Shown: positions 21,470-33,734 of the stretch, one piece after another | How the letters are laid out: every line of letters begins with the position of its first letter | Position numbering within the stretch: position 1 is the first letter of the stretch | Assembly (NCBI GenBank): GCA_024449915.1 | Contig: JAMZAV010000065.1 | Span: 422,501-486,500 of the forward strand | Source: Sweltsa coloradensis | Taxonomy: Eukaryota; Arthropoda; Insecta; Plecoptera; Chloroperlidae | Length of the DNA: 64,000 nucleotides | Direction of reading: 5' to 3' | Notes under the pieces: generated by a model | Told to the model about the DNA's origin: nothing | Database searches by the model: none | Seen by the model: only the letters and a program-made list of their open reading frames with translations | Translations under genes and position numbers: made by a program

Positions 21470-21647
21470 CTAGGGAAACGCCAAAGTCGTTGTTAAACGA
21501 GTGAGTGAGCCATGTGTTGAGTACTCGGTATCTTTCCCCATACTGGGCTCGATCCAGCCTTTGGTATAGGGGATGAAAGGGGATGTTCCCGGGTACTCAA
21601 CACTTGGCTCACTCACTCGTTTGATAACGACTTTGGCGTTTCCCTAG
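21470..21647. mobile_element. Palindromic MITE, family P, copy 2 (178 bp)
   Basis: The left end CTAGGGAAACGCCAAAGTCG and the right end CGACTTTGGCGTTTCCCTAG are exact reverse complements, and complementarity continues through GTTGTTAAACGAGTGAGTGA, GCCA and GTGTTGAGTAC for about 56 bp with only a few differences. The loop contains TCGATCCAGCC as in the copy at 18941. No coding capacity. CTAG termini are shared with family M, suggesting the two families use related ends. Confidence 0.88.
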
Positions 21648-22224
21648 TGTAATTTTAAATGCAGGGAATGCAGAAAGGCTAGAAGTATGGAATAGTTCGG
21701 ATCTACAATAGAACAAAGTCAAGGGGTGTCGATAAAGAAATTAAAATAGAAAGTAAGAAGACTAAATAAATAATAACTAATTAAAAACAAACATGTTGAT
21801 GAAATTAACAATAGTTGTGGATGATATAATATTATGTATATTTTGTGAAAATTAGGCTATGCTTTTTACAAGAATTTAACAGATAATGCAATGCCATCAT
21901 TCTCTTCTCGGCTGAGCAGTAGTAATTGAACTACCCTCACCATCCAAATTAGCAATGTCTATATAGCAGACTAAAGAAGCAGCTGAAAAACACAATTGAC
22001 TTTGTTTCACTCAAGACATTGCCTGTGAACAGATTGCGCCTTATTCTTGATGGTACCGGTAATATTAATTGGTCTCGGTTACATTAGCTCTGGTCATATT
22101 GTCTGAGCCACACAGCAGATGTTGAAATTGCATTGCTCTCTTTGTCGGCCCACACTAGAGAGACGGTGGGTGCACCTTGTTGTTCCTCATTTTCTTGGAC
22201 ACTGTCATACTATGTCATACTATA
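21648..22224. other. Unassigned DNA
   Basis: Sequence leading into a SINE-type tail. It may be the body of a different SINE or LINE that shares that tail; I recognise no head. Confidence 0.35.
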
Positions 22225-22256
22225 GCTATGTGACTGAGTAGGTAGACTCTAAATAC
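22225..22256 (+). mobile_element. SINE family A-type 3' tail on a different body
   Basis: TGACTGAGTAGGTAGACTCT followed by AAA matches the SINE A 3' end (ACTGAGTGGGTAGACTCTAAA). The sequence upstream does not match the SINE A body. Either a related SINE or LINE ended here, or the SINE was recombined. Confidence 0.6.
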
Positions 22257-22260
22257 GGTT

Positions 22261-22327
<67 letters not shown>

Positions 22328-22332
22328 TTGAT

Positions 22333-22379
<47 letters not shown>

Positions 22380-22380
22380 C
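22257..22380. repeat. (TTTA)n microsatellite, ~124 bp
   Basis: About 30 units of TTTA with one GATT-type interruption near 22330. It begins directly after a SINE A-type tail, whose own end is a short (ATTT) run, so it very likely grew from that tail. Confidence 0.95.
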
Positions 22381-22504
22381 TGATGTGTTTAGTAGGTCTG
22401 AGCATGTCGTTCTTTTCAATTTGCAAAACTAAAACGTTCTAAATAATATATTATACTTTCTTTAAAATTTGAACTAAATTCAAACTACTATAGTTCTGAC
22501 TAAA

Positions 22505-22700
22505 TAGGAGATGTTGGGCTATTTGTGAAGGGAATGCTCTAGGGCTGTGTAAGAGGTGTTTATCCGTTGTGTTAATTCGTAATAACGACTGAAGATAACA
22601 TTGGAAAAACTTTCAGTAAGGATTGCGGTGACAAATATATCGAACCATCAACCTCCGGAATCCGAGTCTTACGCGATATACGCATGAGCTATTTTTGTTA
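22505..22700 (-). mobile_element. Degenerate tRNA-derived SINE, family B
   Basis: On the minus strand: GTTGATGGTTCGATAT (B-box-like), CACCGCAATCCTTACTG, AAAGTTTTTCCAATGTTATC, TTCAGTCGTTATTACG. The order matches 43200-43455. The A-box region near 22690 (ATCGCGTAAGACTCGG) is poorly preserved. Confidence 0.6.
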
Positions 22701-24031
22701 GTGCCATCTGAAGGGTCACACAGTGTAAAACCGATGTGTACTCTTCAGCGGGCGTTCCTAGAAAAATATTTTTATAGCGATTGTAAATCACACAGCTACG
22801 AAAATGTAATTGATATGCCAAGAATGAATGTATTTTTCATTTTTATGAGACGTTAATTCTACCACGGTTTTTTACTTGGCGGAATTGAAACTCGCAATAT
22901 TAGCTTTTGTCGTTTAAACTCTAATTTAATAATATAACAATCATTTCATTGTAAAAATGACAAAAATATAATCAGCCATCAGTTTTGGTTGGGAAAAGAA
23001 ATTATGCAAGACTTGATTCAAAACTGCGAGTATCATATTCATACAAATGGCTGTACAATTCGAGCTGGAATTGCAGCACATTACTTTCTATTAGCATATC
23101 AATTTAGCAGCGTAATGAGATAGTCGGACACTACAGCCTTTCAACAAACACTAACTAGAAAAGTATCTGCCCTCAACTCCCCATCAGGCAATCTAAAACA
23201 GTACAGTCCATTATACACTGGAAACAAGATTGCTCTTCCGATTACAAGTGAAACGTTTGGTTAAATGGTTCAGAATTATGATCAATTAAAAACATGTTTA
23301 GCTGTAGTACTGCACCTGGTTATATATAATGCACATTTTAAAGTCTGAATAAGAGAGAGAAAGAAGGTTGATGAATATTTAAACTTTGTCCCCCATTTGA
23401 TTCCAGGTAGTTCGAGTGCACGAGTACGTAAATAACGGGGTGACGATTGTTTATGAAGGTGCATGAGGGTGGTGGAGGGGTAGCCAGAAGTAAGGGGTAA
23501 TAAGTCACAATAAAAAATATGTAAGTGTAATTTAAAAAAAAAGTTTTTAATTATGTTTAATGGTTGGTAATTTTTACTATTATTAGACGAAAGAAGAGGT
23601 ATAAATATTTGTAATATGTATTTATCAATATAAAGTTGTACCAAACTGCAAAGGAAATTGTGATAATATTAGATAAAATCATAATTAACTGATTTTTAAA
23701 TCTCTTGCCTTCTTTTCAATACGGCCTTGATTTGAATTACAAACTTGAAACAACTAAATATTTTTACAATTAACGTGTTGAAAATTGTTCATATTTATAA
23801 TAGTTGTTATTTGTTGGTGTTATATACTTGTATCAAATTAAACAATTAGTATGCTAGCATCTAAGGTTTTAATAACGCTTATCATATAACAAGGTGTCAG
23901 AAACCGTTATACCAGGAGTTGTTTATGATTTCCTTGACGATTGCGACTTCTTCCGGGATGAAGTCCCTGGGCTTTTGTTTATGACAGGGTGGAGAGAAGG
24001 CTAAAGAGCGGCCACAGAGAGAAGCCCACCC
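22701..24031. other. Unassigned AT-rich DNA
   Basis: The minus-strand frame 23282-23644 (120 codons) is the longest here but is AT-driven in composition and has no recognisable motif. No repeat recognised. Confidence 0.4.
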
Positions 24032-24214
24032 TTATCGTTGATTTTGTTGTCCGGCTGCATTATTATGTGCGAGCTGGCGCAGAATGTCGAGTTCGTTAGG
24101 GTTGATAGGAGTAGCAGCTACTCTAAGACCTGGCGGCTGAGCTTGAGTAAGACTAATGCCATGAAGACACGGGTATGTAGGTAGTTCTCCGCATGGGCGG
24201 GAGCCGGAATGCAA
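24032..24214 (-). other. Protein-like minus-strand frame of unknown origin
   Basis: A 60-codon frame reads out a segment such as NELDILRQLAHNNAAGQQNQR-like (ends in QQNQR), which looks more protein-like than its neighbours. Further along the same strand, in a different frame, KPRDFIPEEVAIVKEII is also protein-like. I recognise no family. It could be a decayed transposon fragment or chance. No splice structure is evident. Confidence 0.2.
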
Positions 24215-26815
24215 AAATTATCTTATACATCCGTCAAAACGAGCCCACTTTGTTAGAAAGTAGCTGACTAGTGGATTTATGCCTCGTTCTCCTGAGCATT
24301 CATCATAGGGGCCGGACAGCATCACTGCCGGCTGGATCCATTACACCTGAGTTTACAACTAGATACACGAGACGATAACCAAACTTTATATCTCTCTTTG
24401 CATGAAATTCGATCCCTATAATAAGGCACGTCATATCAAATGGGAGACTTCATTAAAATTTCAAGAATATAGCCCTGTATAATGCAGTAATTGGGGTATT
24501 CTGTAGGCTCAATGAAAAATGAACTGTTCCTGGGCTTGATTTGCTACTTAGTTTATCGTCCCAGGTAGAAGAACACATAAATCAGGTGCACATGGTGGAG
24601 GTAATGAAGTTGTGAAACGAGCCGGACTCGAACACACACAGACACATACGCACACGCACTCATATTGGGTTGCACATGCGGCAACTAGTGTGCGAATGTT
24701 CTTGAGTAATAAATCACACCTCAGGCGGTGGCTAGAAGACAAAGAATGGTGTCTAAAACAATTATTTCTGAGATTTTTATTGCCTTGTAATACTATAGTC
24801 ACCGTAGTAAATTGATGAATTAAATATTTTAATATTAAGAGCAACATACTTTTGAGTTCATTGTTTTAAACGTCCGAACGTAAGTCACTTTACGAGATAC
24901 AAAATTCACCATCTATTAAATGAACTGAATTTTATATAACCAAATTTAATGAAAAATATATAGTTTATCTTCAGGATAGCGTCACCTGTGTCGTACATAG
25001 TGTCAACTAAAACAAGACAGAACGTGGGTTAAAATTAATTAAATAAATCTTTATTGCGGTATAACATGTCCACTGAGAACACAAAATGTTAGAACATGAC
25101 CACATTTGTCATAGTAACGGGAGTCAATGATGGTTTTGTGTTATTAAAAGGGTGATAAAATATAATTATCATTTATTATGATTTCAGATGTTATTAAAAT
25201 TTTGTCCGAATATAATCAATCTTTAATGTCGATTATATCTACTACCAACCTTGGAACATTAAATTATAATGAACTTAAAAATTGTCAAAAAGAAAAACAT
25301 AGTAAGAATTATCTTAATCTCACTCAACATTTCAACGTAAAAACGCTGTTATTTATCAATATATCATATCTATAGCTTTGGTATATGTAAGTAATAATAT
25401 TTTTCTGAACTTGAATTTTATCTATATTTTATTGTGCAGGCGACACAACCTACAATGATTGTCAAGATATAACTTTTTTACTTTTACTTATGTTACCTGG
25501 ACTTGTATAATATGTATTACTGATGAAATAAATATTGAAATGAATGCATGTATGTTTGGTATATTTCAATCATATGTTTTTAACCAAATTTTCGTGGAAA
25601 AATTCTAGAAGAAATTAGAATATTATTCAAACAACAGGAAACAAGGGTTGTCGGTGATGGACAAGCCAATATAGCATTGCTATTGCCAGCTAAGTTTGTC
25701 ACCTAGGTCTGAGTAGAGCACTAATACTGGCAGTTTTCATACAAAACATTAAGGTCAGATAGGTAATGATGTAACGTGATATCGACTCTTCATTATACGA
25801 AGGAAATCTCTATAGGGCGAATCTACAATTAACCATTTTTTTTTTAAAAGAATGATATTTACGACATGGACAACGACGCGCCAGTACATCGCTGTTGTGA
25901 TAGGTATGTTGTAAGTTGTTCTATTGCGGTCTACTGCACAGGTTCGGTCCATCACCCGCCGTCAATCCGCATCAGATTAAACTAAGTATTACTAAACAAA
26001 ATACTACTGAACCAACCCACCAACCAACTTATCAACAAAATATTGAATCTGTATCCTGTACCTTATTAGTCTCAACTTTACATAAACGCGTTGAAGTGTT
26101 ACGTTAACACGTCGAGTGTACGTGTTTTTAATTGCCTTGTGTAGCCTGGAACGACAGATAACAGGAGTCACCACATCTTACGACACGGCTACACGTCGGG
26201 ATAAATCATTGTTGAAATATCAAATATCCTCTTATACATAAACGGCAGACAAATACGACTTTCGAACAATATAAAAAGGAAAGACACGTCCTCCGTCTTG
26301 TATATATGACTAGACACGAGCATAAACTAAGGTTTATATTCACACGTAACGTTTCCTTGAACATTCCTTGGCTGCGCCAGTGACGCAGATGAGGACGAGG
26401 TGCGTGACAAGTATAGAGCGCATCCATCACGGCTAGAACATGACGTGTCCCCACCCTTCTGTCTTGTGATCCATCACCTTCCAACCATGAGACAAGAACC
26501 ACCACCTTCAGAAGACTAGAGCCATGTCCACACGTTGTAACGCGGGAGAAATGAACCGGACAAATGATTCATGACAGGCGTAGGTCTGGCCATAAGATCC
26601 ACGTAGCTGGAGAGAAATACTTGGCGGGCTATAACAATCATGTAAGACATACAGCCAGATCGTATTCTTCTTCGTGGTGACGATGCCCACGTAGACGAAA
26701 CTTCAAGACTGCCTTAGACCATGGACTCTGTGTGGCCGCTGTTATAGACATTCTTCGAACATCTCTTTTGCTACATTTAATTCTGAAGGGCAAGCAATTT
26801 ACAATAAGAATCAAG
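24215..26815. other. Unassigned DNA
   Basis: Contains short CA-rich tracts (24634-24660). An AATAAATCTTTATTG block near 25044 could be a LINE or gene 3' end on the minus strand. No supported gene; 26340-26720 is GC-richer but gives no recognisable protein. Confidence 0.35.
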
Positions 26816-27005
26816 TGTACTGGAATACCCATAACGAGGGAGCGAAGCTACTTTTTCATCAGATCGTAGAAGAAGGACACAAAAATAATATAATTTAATA
26901 TTATAATCATTATTATTTTGTTGGCGGCCTTGTAGGTCCAGGAAAAGTTCGTTGCCTGTTAGCGCGTATAGAAATGGTGTAGGTGCCGGGTCATGAATGT
27001 TCAAA
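26816..27005 (-). repeat. Dispersed repeat family G, copy 3 (terminal part)
   Basis: It starts GGAATACCCATAACGAGGGA, then GCGAAGCTACT and GTAGAAGAAGGACACAAA, as at 9465 (GAGTACCCAGAATAGAGAGC, GCGAAGCTACTT, GTCGAAGAAGGACACACAAA), and ends with GTGTAGGTGCCGGGTCATG. The other terminus is not clear. Confidence 0.55.
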
Positions 27006-27589
27006 CTTTCCGGGAAGTCTAGTCGAACCTACGATATTCTGGTAAATGTTTCACGAGATAGATCCATCCACCCAAGTTCCAACACACGTTTGAAGAGACC
27101 GGAGGCGAACATTCGACCAATATAATCTTCGGCACTACTCATTTGATGAAGACATGGGGCCACGTTACTTCTGAGTGAATACGTATCGTCTTGAATAATG
27201 TATAACAACGGAAGGTTCCGAGCTTGATGCCCACAACCTTATGTAATACATCGGCAACAGTATTCGTTCAAGGATTTTCTCGCGAACGAGGTCTTCTAAG
27301 GAATTCAAATGTTCTCTCTTACCCATCCTTGCCAATGAGTTGCCAATCACCAGCAATCAACCAAGTGATATGCAAAAGCAAAATACATTTCATATCGTAT
27401 CTTGAAATGGAACGTTGACACGAAACAGTTTTATTTAAATAATCGTGAACCAATATATCGATAAAATGATTTTTGATAATGTATGAAATCAGACCTTCCC
27501 AGACATATTTTATAACCTTTGATTTCCTCCGAACGGAAAACAATTTTGGAACATTTCATTTCTCAAAACTTTCAAACCTCTGTGTACTT
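27006..27589. other. Unassigned DNA with overlapping open frames
   Basis: Several short frames overlap on both strands (27165-27543). None shows a recognisable motif. Possibly the interior of a larger element, since family G termini lie on both sides (26816 and 27590). Confidence 0.3.
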
Positions 27590-27995
27590 CCAAAACGAGC
27601 TCCCCTATGCTTCAGTTTGATTTCCGTCCATATGTCTGTCCAGCCTCACGAATAAAAAATCGAACATGACCTCCAATTAGCAAGCGTTTTTATTTACATT
27701 GACCTAGCGAATAAGGGGCGGAGCTATCAACATCCTAAGGTTGATTTTCTTTCCATTCAACCCGCACCTACACCAACGCTCCTATTTTGGGTACTTCAGT
27801 ATCCGAGCATGTATAAAAGAATTGAATCCTAATACGCGTGTGTATACATGACACAAAATGCTTTGGTGACGCTTTGGGATTTGAGAACGGGGTTGTTCGT
27901 TATCACCATCAAAGTAACACTCCATTGAACCCGGCACCTACACCCACGCTTCCTATTTTGGGTACTTCCATTTTCTTTCTTCAAAGAATGAAATT
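27590..27995 (+). repeat. Dispersed repeat family G, copy 4 with doubled terminus
   Basis: TTTCCGTCCATATGTCTGTCC is followed by CTCACGAATAAAAAATCGAA and ATGACCTCCAATTAGCAA as in the 42460 copy. The 3' end phrase (GCACCTACACCAACGCTCCT then ATTTTGGGTACTTC) occurs at about 27764-27800 and again as CACCTACACCCACGCTTCCT at about 27937-27970, so one terminus is duplicated. Confidence 0.6.
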
Positions 27996-28914
27996 CTTTT
28001 ATGGGTTTCTTTACAACAATAACCTAGCACATTTTGTGTGACTTGTCATGTTGGCGTCATGTGGTCGTACTCCCGTGTTTGTAAACCCCTGTAATGAAAT
28101 ATGTACACGGCCTAGATCGAGTGAGACGGGCAGGAATGTCTCGACGCCGAGCCTGAATGCTATGTTGCGTGGGTTATGGGATGCTTGACGGGACGGCACA
28201 TCTTATCCCGGGAGAGAGATGTAGACAACATCAAATAAACAGGGAAGTTAAACTTGGACCGTCAATAGATTTCCAACTCGTGTATCATTCACTGCAGAGA
28301 TCGTCCGGCGGAACGAAGCAGGCGTGTTCAAATCAATGACTCTAGGAGATTCCCAGAAGAGTATTATTATGTTTTATTTTATTTGATCAGTAATAAAGTT
28401 TTATTGTTTTCATAGATGAATGCAGAACGGATCGTAATTCATATCCTGTGTCGGGAGGAGTGTTTTGAGAATAACGTATGAGAACAAACAACGTTAGGAA
28501 GGGTTGAAAGACGAAACTTATTGATCGGAATTGTGGATATAATTTTCAATTCCATCTCGTGAGAGCGAGCTAGTGTGGGCTTTAGATCGAGACTTGATTA
28601 TACATGTGTGTGTATTCGTAAGAATTAATTCAAAGATTTATATGGTTAACACACTCGTGTGAGAATGTGTATACGTATCTTCAAAAAGCATTCAAGAAAT
28701 TCTAGGCACATTATTACACTAAATCAGAAATCCGCTAGTTGCCCGCAAGGTGCAAGGAGCCCCCACAAATCATCATCGTAGCCTGTCGAGCGTCGGTCCT
28801 AGGTACTAATCAGGCGAAGAACGGCTTCCCAACCCCTTATATAAAATAATTCCTCTTTAATTTACCCGGAACATTTTCTTATTTCCGTGTTCGGAGGACT
28901 TTGATTCGTGTTAT
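27996..28914. other. Unassigned DNA
   Basis: No gene or repeat supported. Confidence 0.4.
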
Positions 28915-29010
28915 TGCGATTGAATGCGGTGGGCGAACCCTCCTAATAACGGGGAGGAATCATCCCTCCCAGAAGCAGTCCCACCCCACACCGCATTCAC
29001 AACAGCATTT
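28915..29010. repeat. GC-rich inverted repeat
   Basis: TTGAATGCGGTGGG on the left is nearly complementary to CCCCACACCGCATTCACAA on the right. Inside, CCCTCC and GGGGAGGAATCATCCCTCCC can also pair. The whole could fold as a ~95-nt branched hairpin. It stands out from the AT-rich surroundings, with no promoter-like sequence recognised. Confidence 0.5.
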
Positions 29011-32000
29011 CCAGGTGAAAAGGGGTTGTTAACTAGACCAAACTAGATTGGAGGTGATTTATTAGTTAATAATTTAAGATTTTGTATCCCTTCCCATTGA
29101 AAGGGGTTACGTTTGCAAGGAAATAAAAAATATTCCTTCCGTAGCTATTATTGTAAATTGGTCCGCCGTGAGTGCTGGTTAGCTATGCATTAACTTCTAT
29201 GGAAACGGGGATATTTTTTGTTTCAAAATAAAACTATCTCTTATTAAAGTAGGTCATTTTATGATTAAATAATACACTTATGAACACATGATTTGAGAGC
29301 CAACGGGAATTCTATGTATGTGTGATTATCGCTGTACAAGTTTACATTGACAAGCATGCAAAACAGAGTTGTCATATTTTTGTATTTATTTGTGTCTAAT
29401 ATGACGAGTGCTTGAAGTTTTTTCTGAAACCCGTTTGCGTAAATAATAGTGACGAAGTTACCAGATAAAGACGAAGTTGTGCGACATATATGGCAAGTTT
29501 CGACGCATTTTGCTTCTGCATCGAGGGATTGTCGTGCGACCCATTGGGTAAATAAATGTGTACGTTTTTTAACATGAAAAACCTGAATTTGGAATGAAAT
29601 TGAGTATCGAAAATATAATTTGTAAAATTTACTCAAACTTGTCGCGCGACACAGTGGTCTGACTTGGTAGATGTTAGTTTACAGCTGTTTCGGTGATAGA
29701 GCAGGTGGATGTTCTGTAGCTGAACCCTTGTCGGCCAGAGAAACTAGGTGGTTGGGGTAATTGCAGCTTAGCTCCGACTGTTATGAACTTGTTATATACT
29801 TATTCGTTGGGTGGCACATCTCCTGATCCACATCAACCAAATAACAGGATTTTCATCACAAATTGAATGAAAATTGTTTCAAACAACACTGACGCCTCTG
29901 TGTGAATTACAAGCCTCGACTACAAACTTGAATTGCAAATGCTCTACCATTGTATAGTTTCGTGTGAAGAGAGACCGAACTCAATTATTAACATCATAAA
30001 AGTGTCGTAAAGTTGAGACCCGACATCACATGGTCTTCGCCGCTCGTCCGTCCCAGACAGACGTAGGCTTTGTTTTACTAGTAGCCCTGCAGGGAGAATA
30101 TTAAACGGCTACACGCGTCAAACACTTAAATGATGGTTTATTCAAATTCAAGGCGGAATGTATGAACACGCTTAATGTTCTTTTATTGCGGTTCTTTTCT
30201 TTGTTGTAATTTCTTTCATTTAAAACACACATGTCTCGTTGAATAGCTATGGTGTGCAATTATCACGAATATAATTTGATCATTCATACGTATGAATGGC
30301 AAAGTAGGTCGGGATTTTTTTTATATTTTTTAAAAGTTATTTAATCAAGTTCAGCAAATTTTCAAAAAGGTTGGTTAAATCTAAATATAACGCTTATAAA
30401 TGTGCATTATATTTTAATCAATGGTAACAATTAAAGAGCTGCTTTTATATTCTAAATTCTTTGTTCGAGAGCAGTTCTAAATATACATTTTTCAATAATT
30501 AGAAATTTCCTTTATAGGAACTACTAACTTAACTTTGATATCAAGTTTATGTCAAAAAACTATATTAAATAATGAGCATTGCAAACGCATGTGTTTCAAA
30601 TGTCAATATTGTAATAGTGTATTGAGATTTATTAGTTTTGGAAACAAAATATGTTATATTTAACACTGATGTGGCAAATCGTATTTCAAAATAGATTGAT
30701 AAATCAACACTCGTTTTATAAACCCAGTCATTTTTTTATAGTTTTCGGGACACAAATGCTTCCACTGTTACATATATTTTATAGTGAAGTTTTACATTGT
30801 TTTTTTTTTTTTTGTATAAAACAAGTTCGAAATTTGATGCAATATTTAAGTATCATAAAACGACATGTTTATCTTTCCCGTAAACTTTTGAAAACTTGTT
30901 TTGGATAACGTATTTCTCTTGCGTCGGCTGCTAACTGTGTTTGGAACATACAACCATATCGAGCTTACAATCCGTGTGGATTCAACAATAAACATTTCGA
31001 AGAAGTTTATTCTTTTCTCAACAACATATCACATGAAGAATATGACACATATATCGTAGTGAATAGCATTTTGCTCACCTAGAACGGAGCCTATGTATAC
31101 GAAACTTTGTTTGTCAAGCAAGGAGATGGACATGCACTAGTAGTACAGTATTATCAATATTTGTAGATGATCAACCAGAAACATTGGTCCATTTTGAGAC
31201 TTATTTTGGACGAAGAAAAACCAAAGTCGCATTTAAAAATAATTTTGACCTAAAATTATAATCAGGAAAGTGTGACCACTGAGCCCTTTCTTTCCGCTTC
31301 CGTCACAAAAAACTGCGCGAAGTTCCAAACGACTGATATGTTAGTCAACAGAGCGAACAGGAAGTTTACGATTACAACTTATGAAGTATATGCCATGTCA
31401 GTCATCACATTTAAAATATGTATAGACTATTACCATCAACGAACAATGAATGTTAGTTCGGATAACTATTTCATCATTCCTGAATGTAGCCTACATGTAT
31501 AATCACGCGTTTGCTATTAACCTGATTTTGAAGACATCTTCATTTCATTGTTTCGATAACTTGGTGCACATAAAGAGATGTAGCTAATTTTTAGTAATTG
31601 CATTCTCACGAAACTCGCGTTGCTGTTGTCCTCTATTAGGCATGGTCGAGCTGAACGTTTAAAACGGTGAATAAATTATGTTGCATAATACTATTACCAG
31701 GCTTTCATACAAAAGAAAAAATAGCCTTACCTCTTGAGCAGATGTTTTAGACAAAGACGCTGTTGGGTGTCGTTATAGCATAATTGATGTTATATTAAGG
31801 ATGGCAATATTGAAAAGATTAATGGTAACTAACTATGGTATACTTGATAACCTGGTAATTACTTGGATTACTTGAAAAGCTAATATCTCTCACTGTTCAT
31901 TATAGTTGTGTGGTTTTAATGTGCGTTGTTGTGATTATTAATAATTAATAATTAACTTTACATATATTGTGAATAATTTATTTTGCATTATTTATAAAAA

Positions 32001-32948
32001 CGTTATATATTTACTGATTTTTTTTTCGAAACGCAATGCTAAATAACCTCTTTCCCAAACTAAAACAAGGCGCAATTGCCAAGGTTAACAACTTAAACAC
32101 TAGGAGCCAAGGGTGGGTCATTATTGTTATATTATCGTATCGCGTAGGCGAGGTTGTAGCATCTTGACATGACAAGGAAGGGTTGGACACATTACTGATC
32201 ACACCCCTTAAACCTTAACCAAACACTGATTTGCTCGCAAGAGATACAAGAACATGGAAGGCATTCTTCATCTAATAACCTCGATAAGGAAAGAAGGGAC
32301 TAAAGGGTTAAATAAATACTTTTTTCTCGTCAATGACAACAAATATGGTATATTTTAGTCTTATTGTAGCTCGTAGCGGAGACATACCAGTATGTACATA
32401 TGACGTGTTTGCAACAGAAACATAGCAAAGGGTAAATTGGTATGCTCTATGTGAAACCAAAAAAAATAAGATGGTCCTTTTCACATAGAACTCGGTACCG
32501 TATCCATAAACTGCAATAAATTATGTCCACCAGTTTAAGTTAATATATTTTAATCATTTTTAGATTGGTGTTACGAGTGACAAAATTTATTTGGCGGGTA
32601 GAACCCCCTTCAATTTGTTTGAAATTGCAGGTTGGTTGTTTCTAGGGACCAAATGCAAACACGTGTATTCAAAGTAATTTTTTTTATCCATGGTCCCAAT
32701 ATACATCACAGGTTTGTGAATGCTCCAGTCGCGTTAGCACTAATAAGAGACCAGACTCGTCAATTACTAACATTTACATACAATGAATGGAAATCTTTGA
32801 GATCAACTTTGTGTATATAAAGATTCAAATTTGATTACATTTGATTATTGTTATTACTTTGTTCCTTGCAAACGTTATTATTTAAACAAAAAGTTGATGT
32901 GTTCACAAAGTTTCAAAATTAGAATTTATTTCGTGTTTCTATAGAATA
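29011..32948. other. Unassigned AT-rich DNA
   Basis: The frames 29265-29636 (minus, 123 codons), 30651-30908 and 31272-31502 (plus) show no recognisable domain. A 12-bp palindrome TGTCGCGCGACA lies at about 29640. No repeat family from this window recurs here. Confidence 0.4.
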
Positions 32949-33371
32949 AACCAGCGGTTTAGCCGAGGTAGTCTAACAGGATCCCACTAGAACACCGAAG
33001 TTAAGCAAACTCGGGCGTGGTCAGGGGTAGAGTGGGTGACCGCTCTGTCCTGAAACTCACGTATATCGCTGGTTAGAGCAGATGGAGGGTTCGAGAGCTA
33101 GTGTAACGGCTTCGTTCTCCTCGATGTCTGCTCGGCAGTCCGGGTTAGTGGAGGAACTTATATGACTGTCAAGGTTACACCGTCCTTTCGGATGGGAAGT
33201 TAAGCCGTTGGTCCCCTTGGTACTTTTCGAAAGGAGTAGGCTACGTGCCGGTACCGGGTTTCCCCCCTCCCCTCCCTTCTGTTCATACTTCATACTCATA
33301 TATAACCACTCATCGTCTCGAATAGTCAAAGTGCATTAATATGAGACGTTAAGCAATATCCAATCAATCAA
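32949..33371 (+). mobile_element. 5S-rRNA-derived SINE (SINE3-like), copy 2
   Basis: The head has AACACCGAAGTTAAGCAAAC, TCGGGCGTGGTCAG and GAGTGGGTGACCGC, very close to the 5S internal promoter. The body matches 15770-16195 block by block (GTAACGGCTTCGTTCTCC, GATGTCTGCTCGGCAGTCCG, GGCTACGTGCCGGTACCGGG). The 3' end is different: CGTCTCGAATAGTCAAAGTG, ATGAGACGTTAAGCAATATC, then (CAAT)-type repeats. That end matches the LINE-type fragments at 13109 and 40306. Confidence 0.88.
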
Positions 33372-33734
33372 TTTATAGAATTATTTCCATTGCGTTTTAT
33401 AACTATATTGTTCGTGATCCAAGAAAATTACACCAATGCCATGATACACAAAGTTGGACTATTACAGCGACAATCACAAATACCTACATGTTCTCTGTCA
33501 ATAACGTTCCTATACTATGTAAGACAGATAATTTACCGCAACTCGAGCACATTGCTGGATACATTGTGCTGCTGTGGGTCAGGTTGATAATCTAGACACG
33601 TTCCGGCGTGAGGTAATTCGAAAATACACTAGTGAGATTGCAAACCTTCGGCATTAGTACGATGCGGCTAGTGTTTTGTTGCATAAACTTCTTCAATACT
33701 GTTGTCAAAACTAAAGTAAAGCTTAGGAAAATTG
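33372..33734. other. Unassigned spacer
   Basis: The plus-strand frame 33390-33587 is not recognisable. No repeat identified. Confidence 0.4.

Noticed and set aside
29265..29636. 123-codon minus-strand frame, one of the longest in the window.
   Set aside because: No recognisable domain, AT-driven composition and no splice or promoter context. A chance frame is the simplest explanation.
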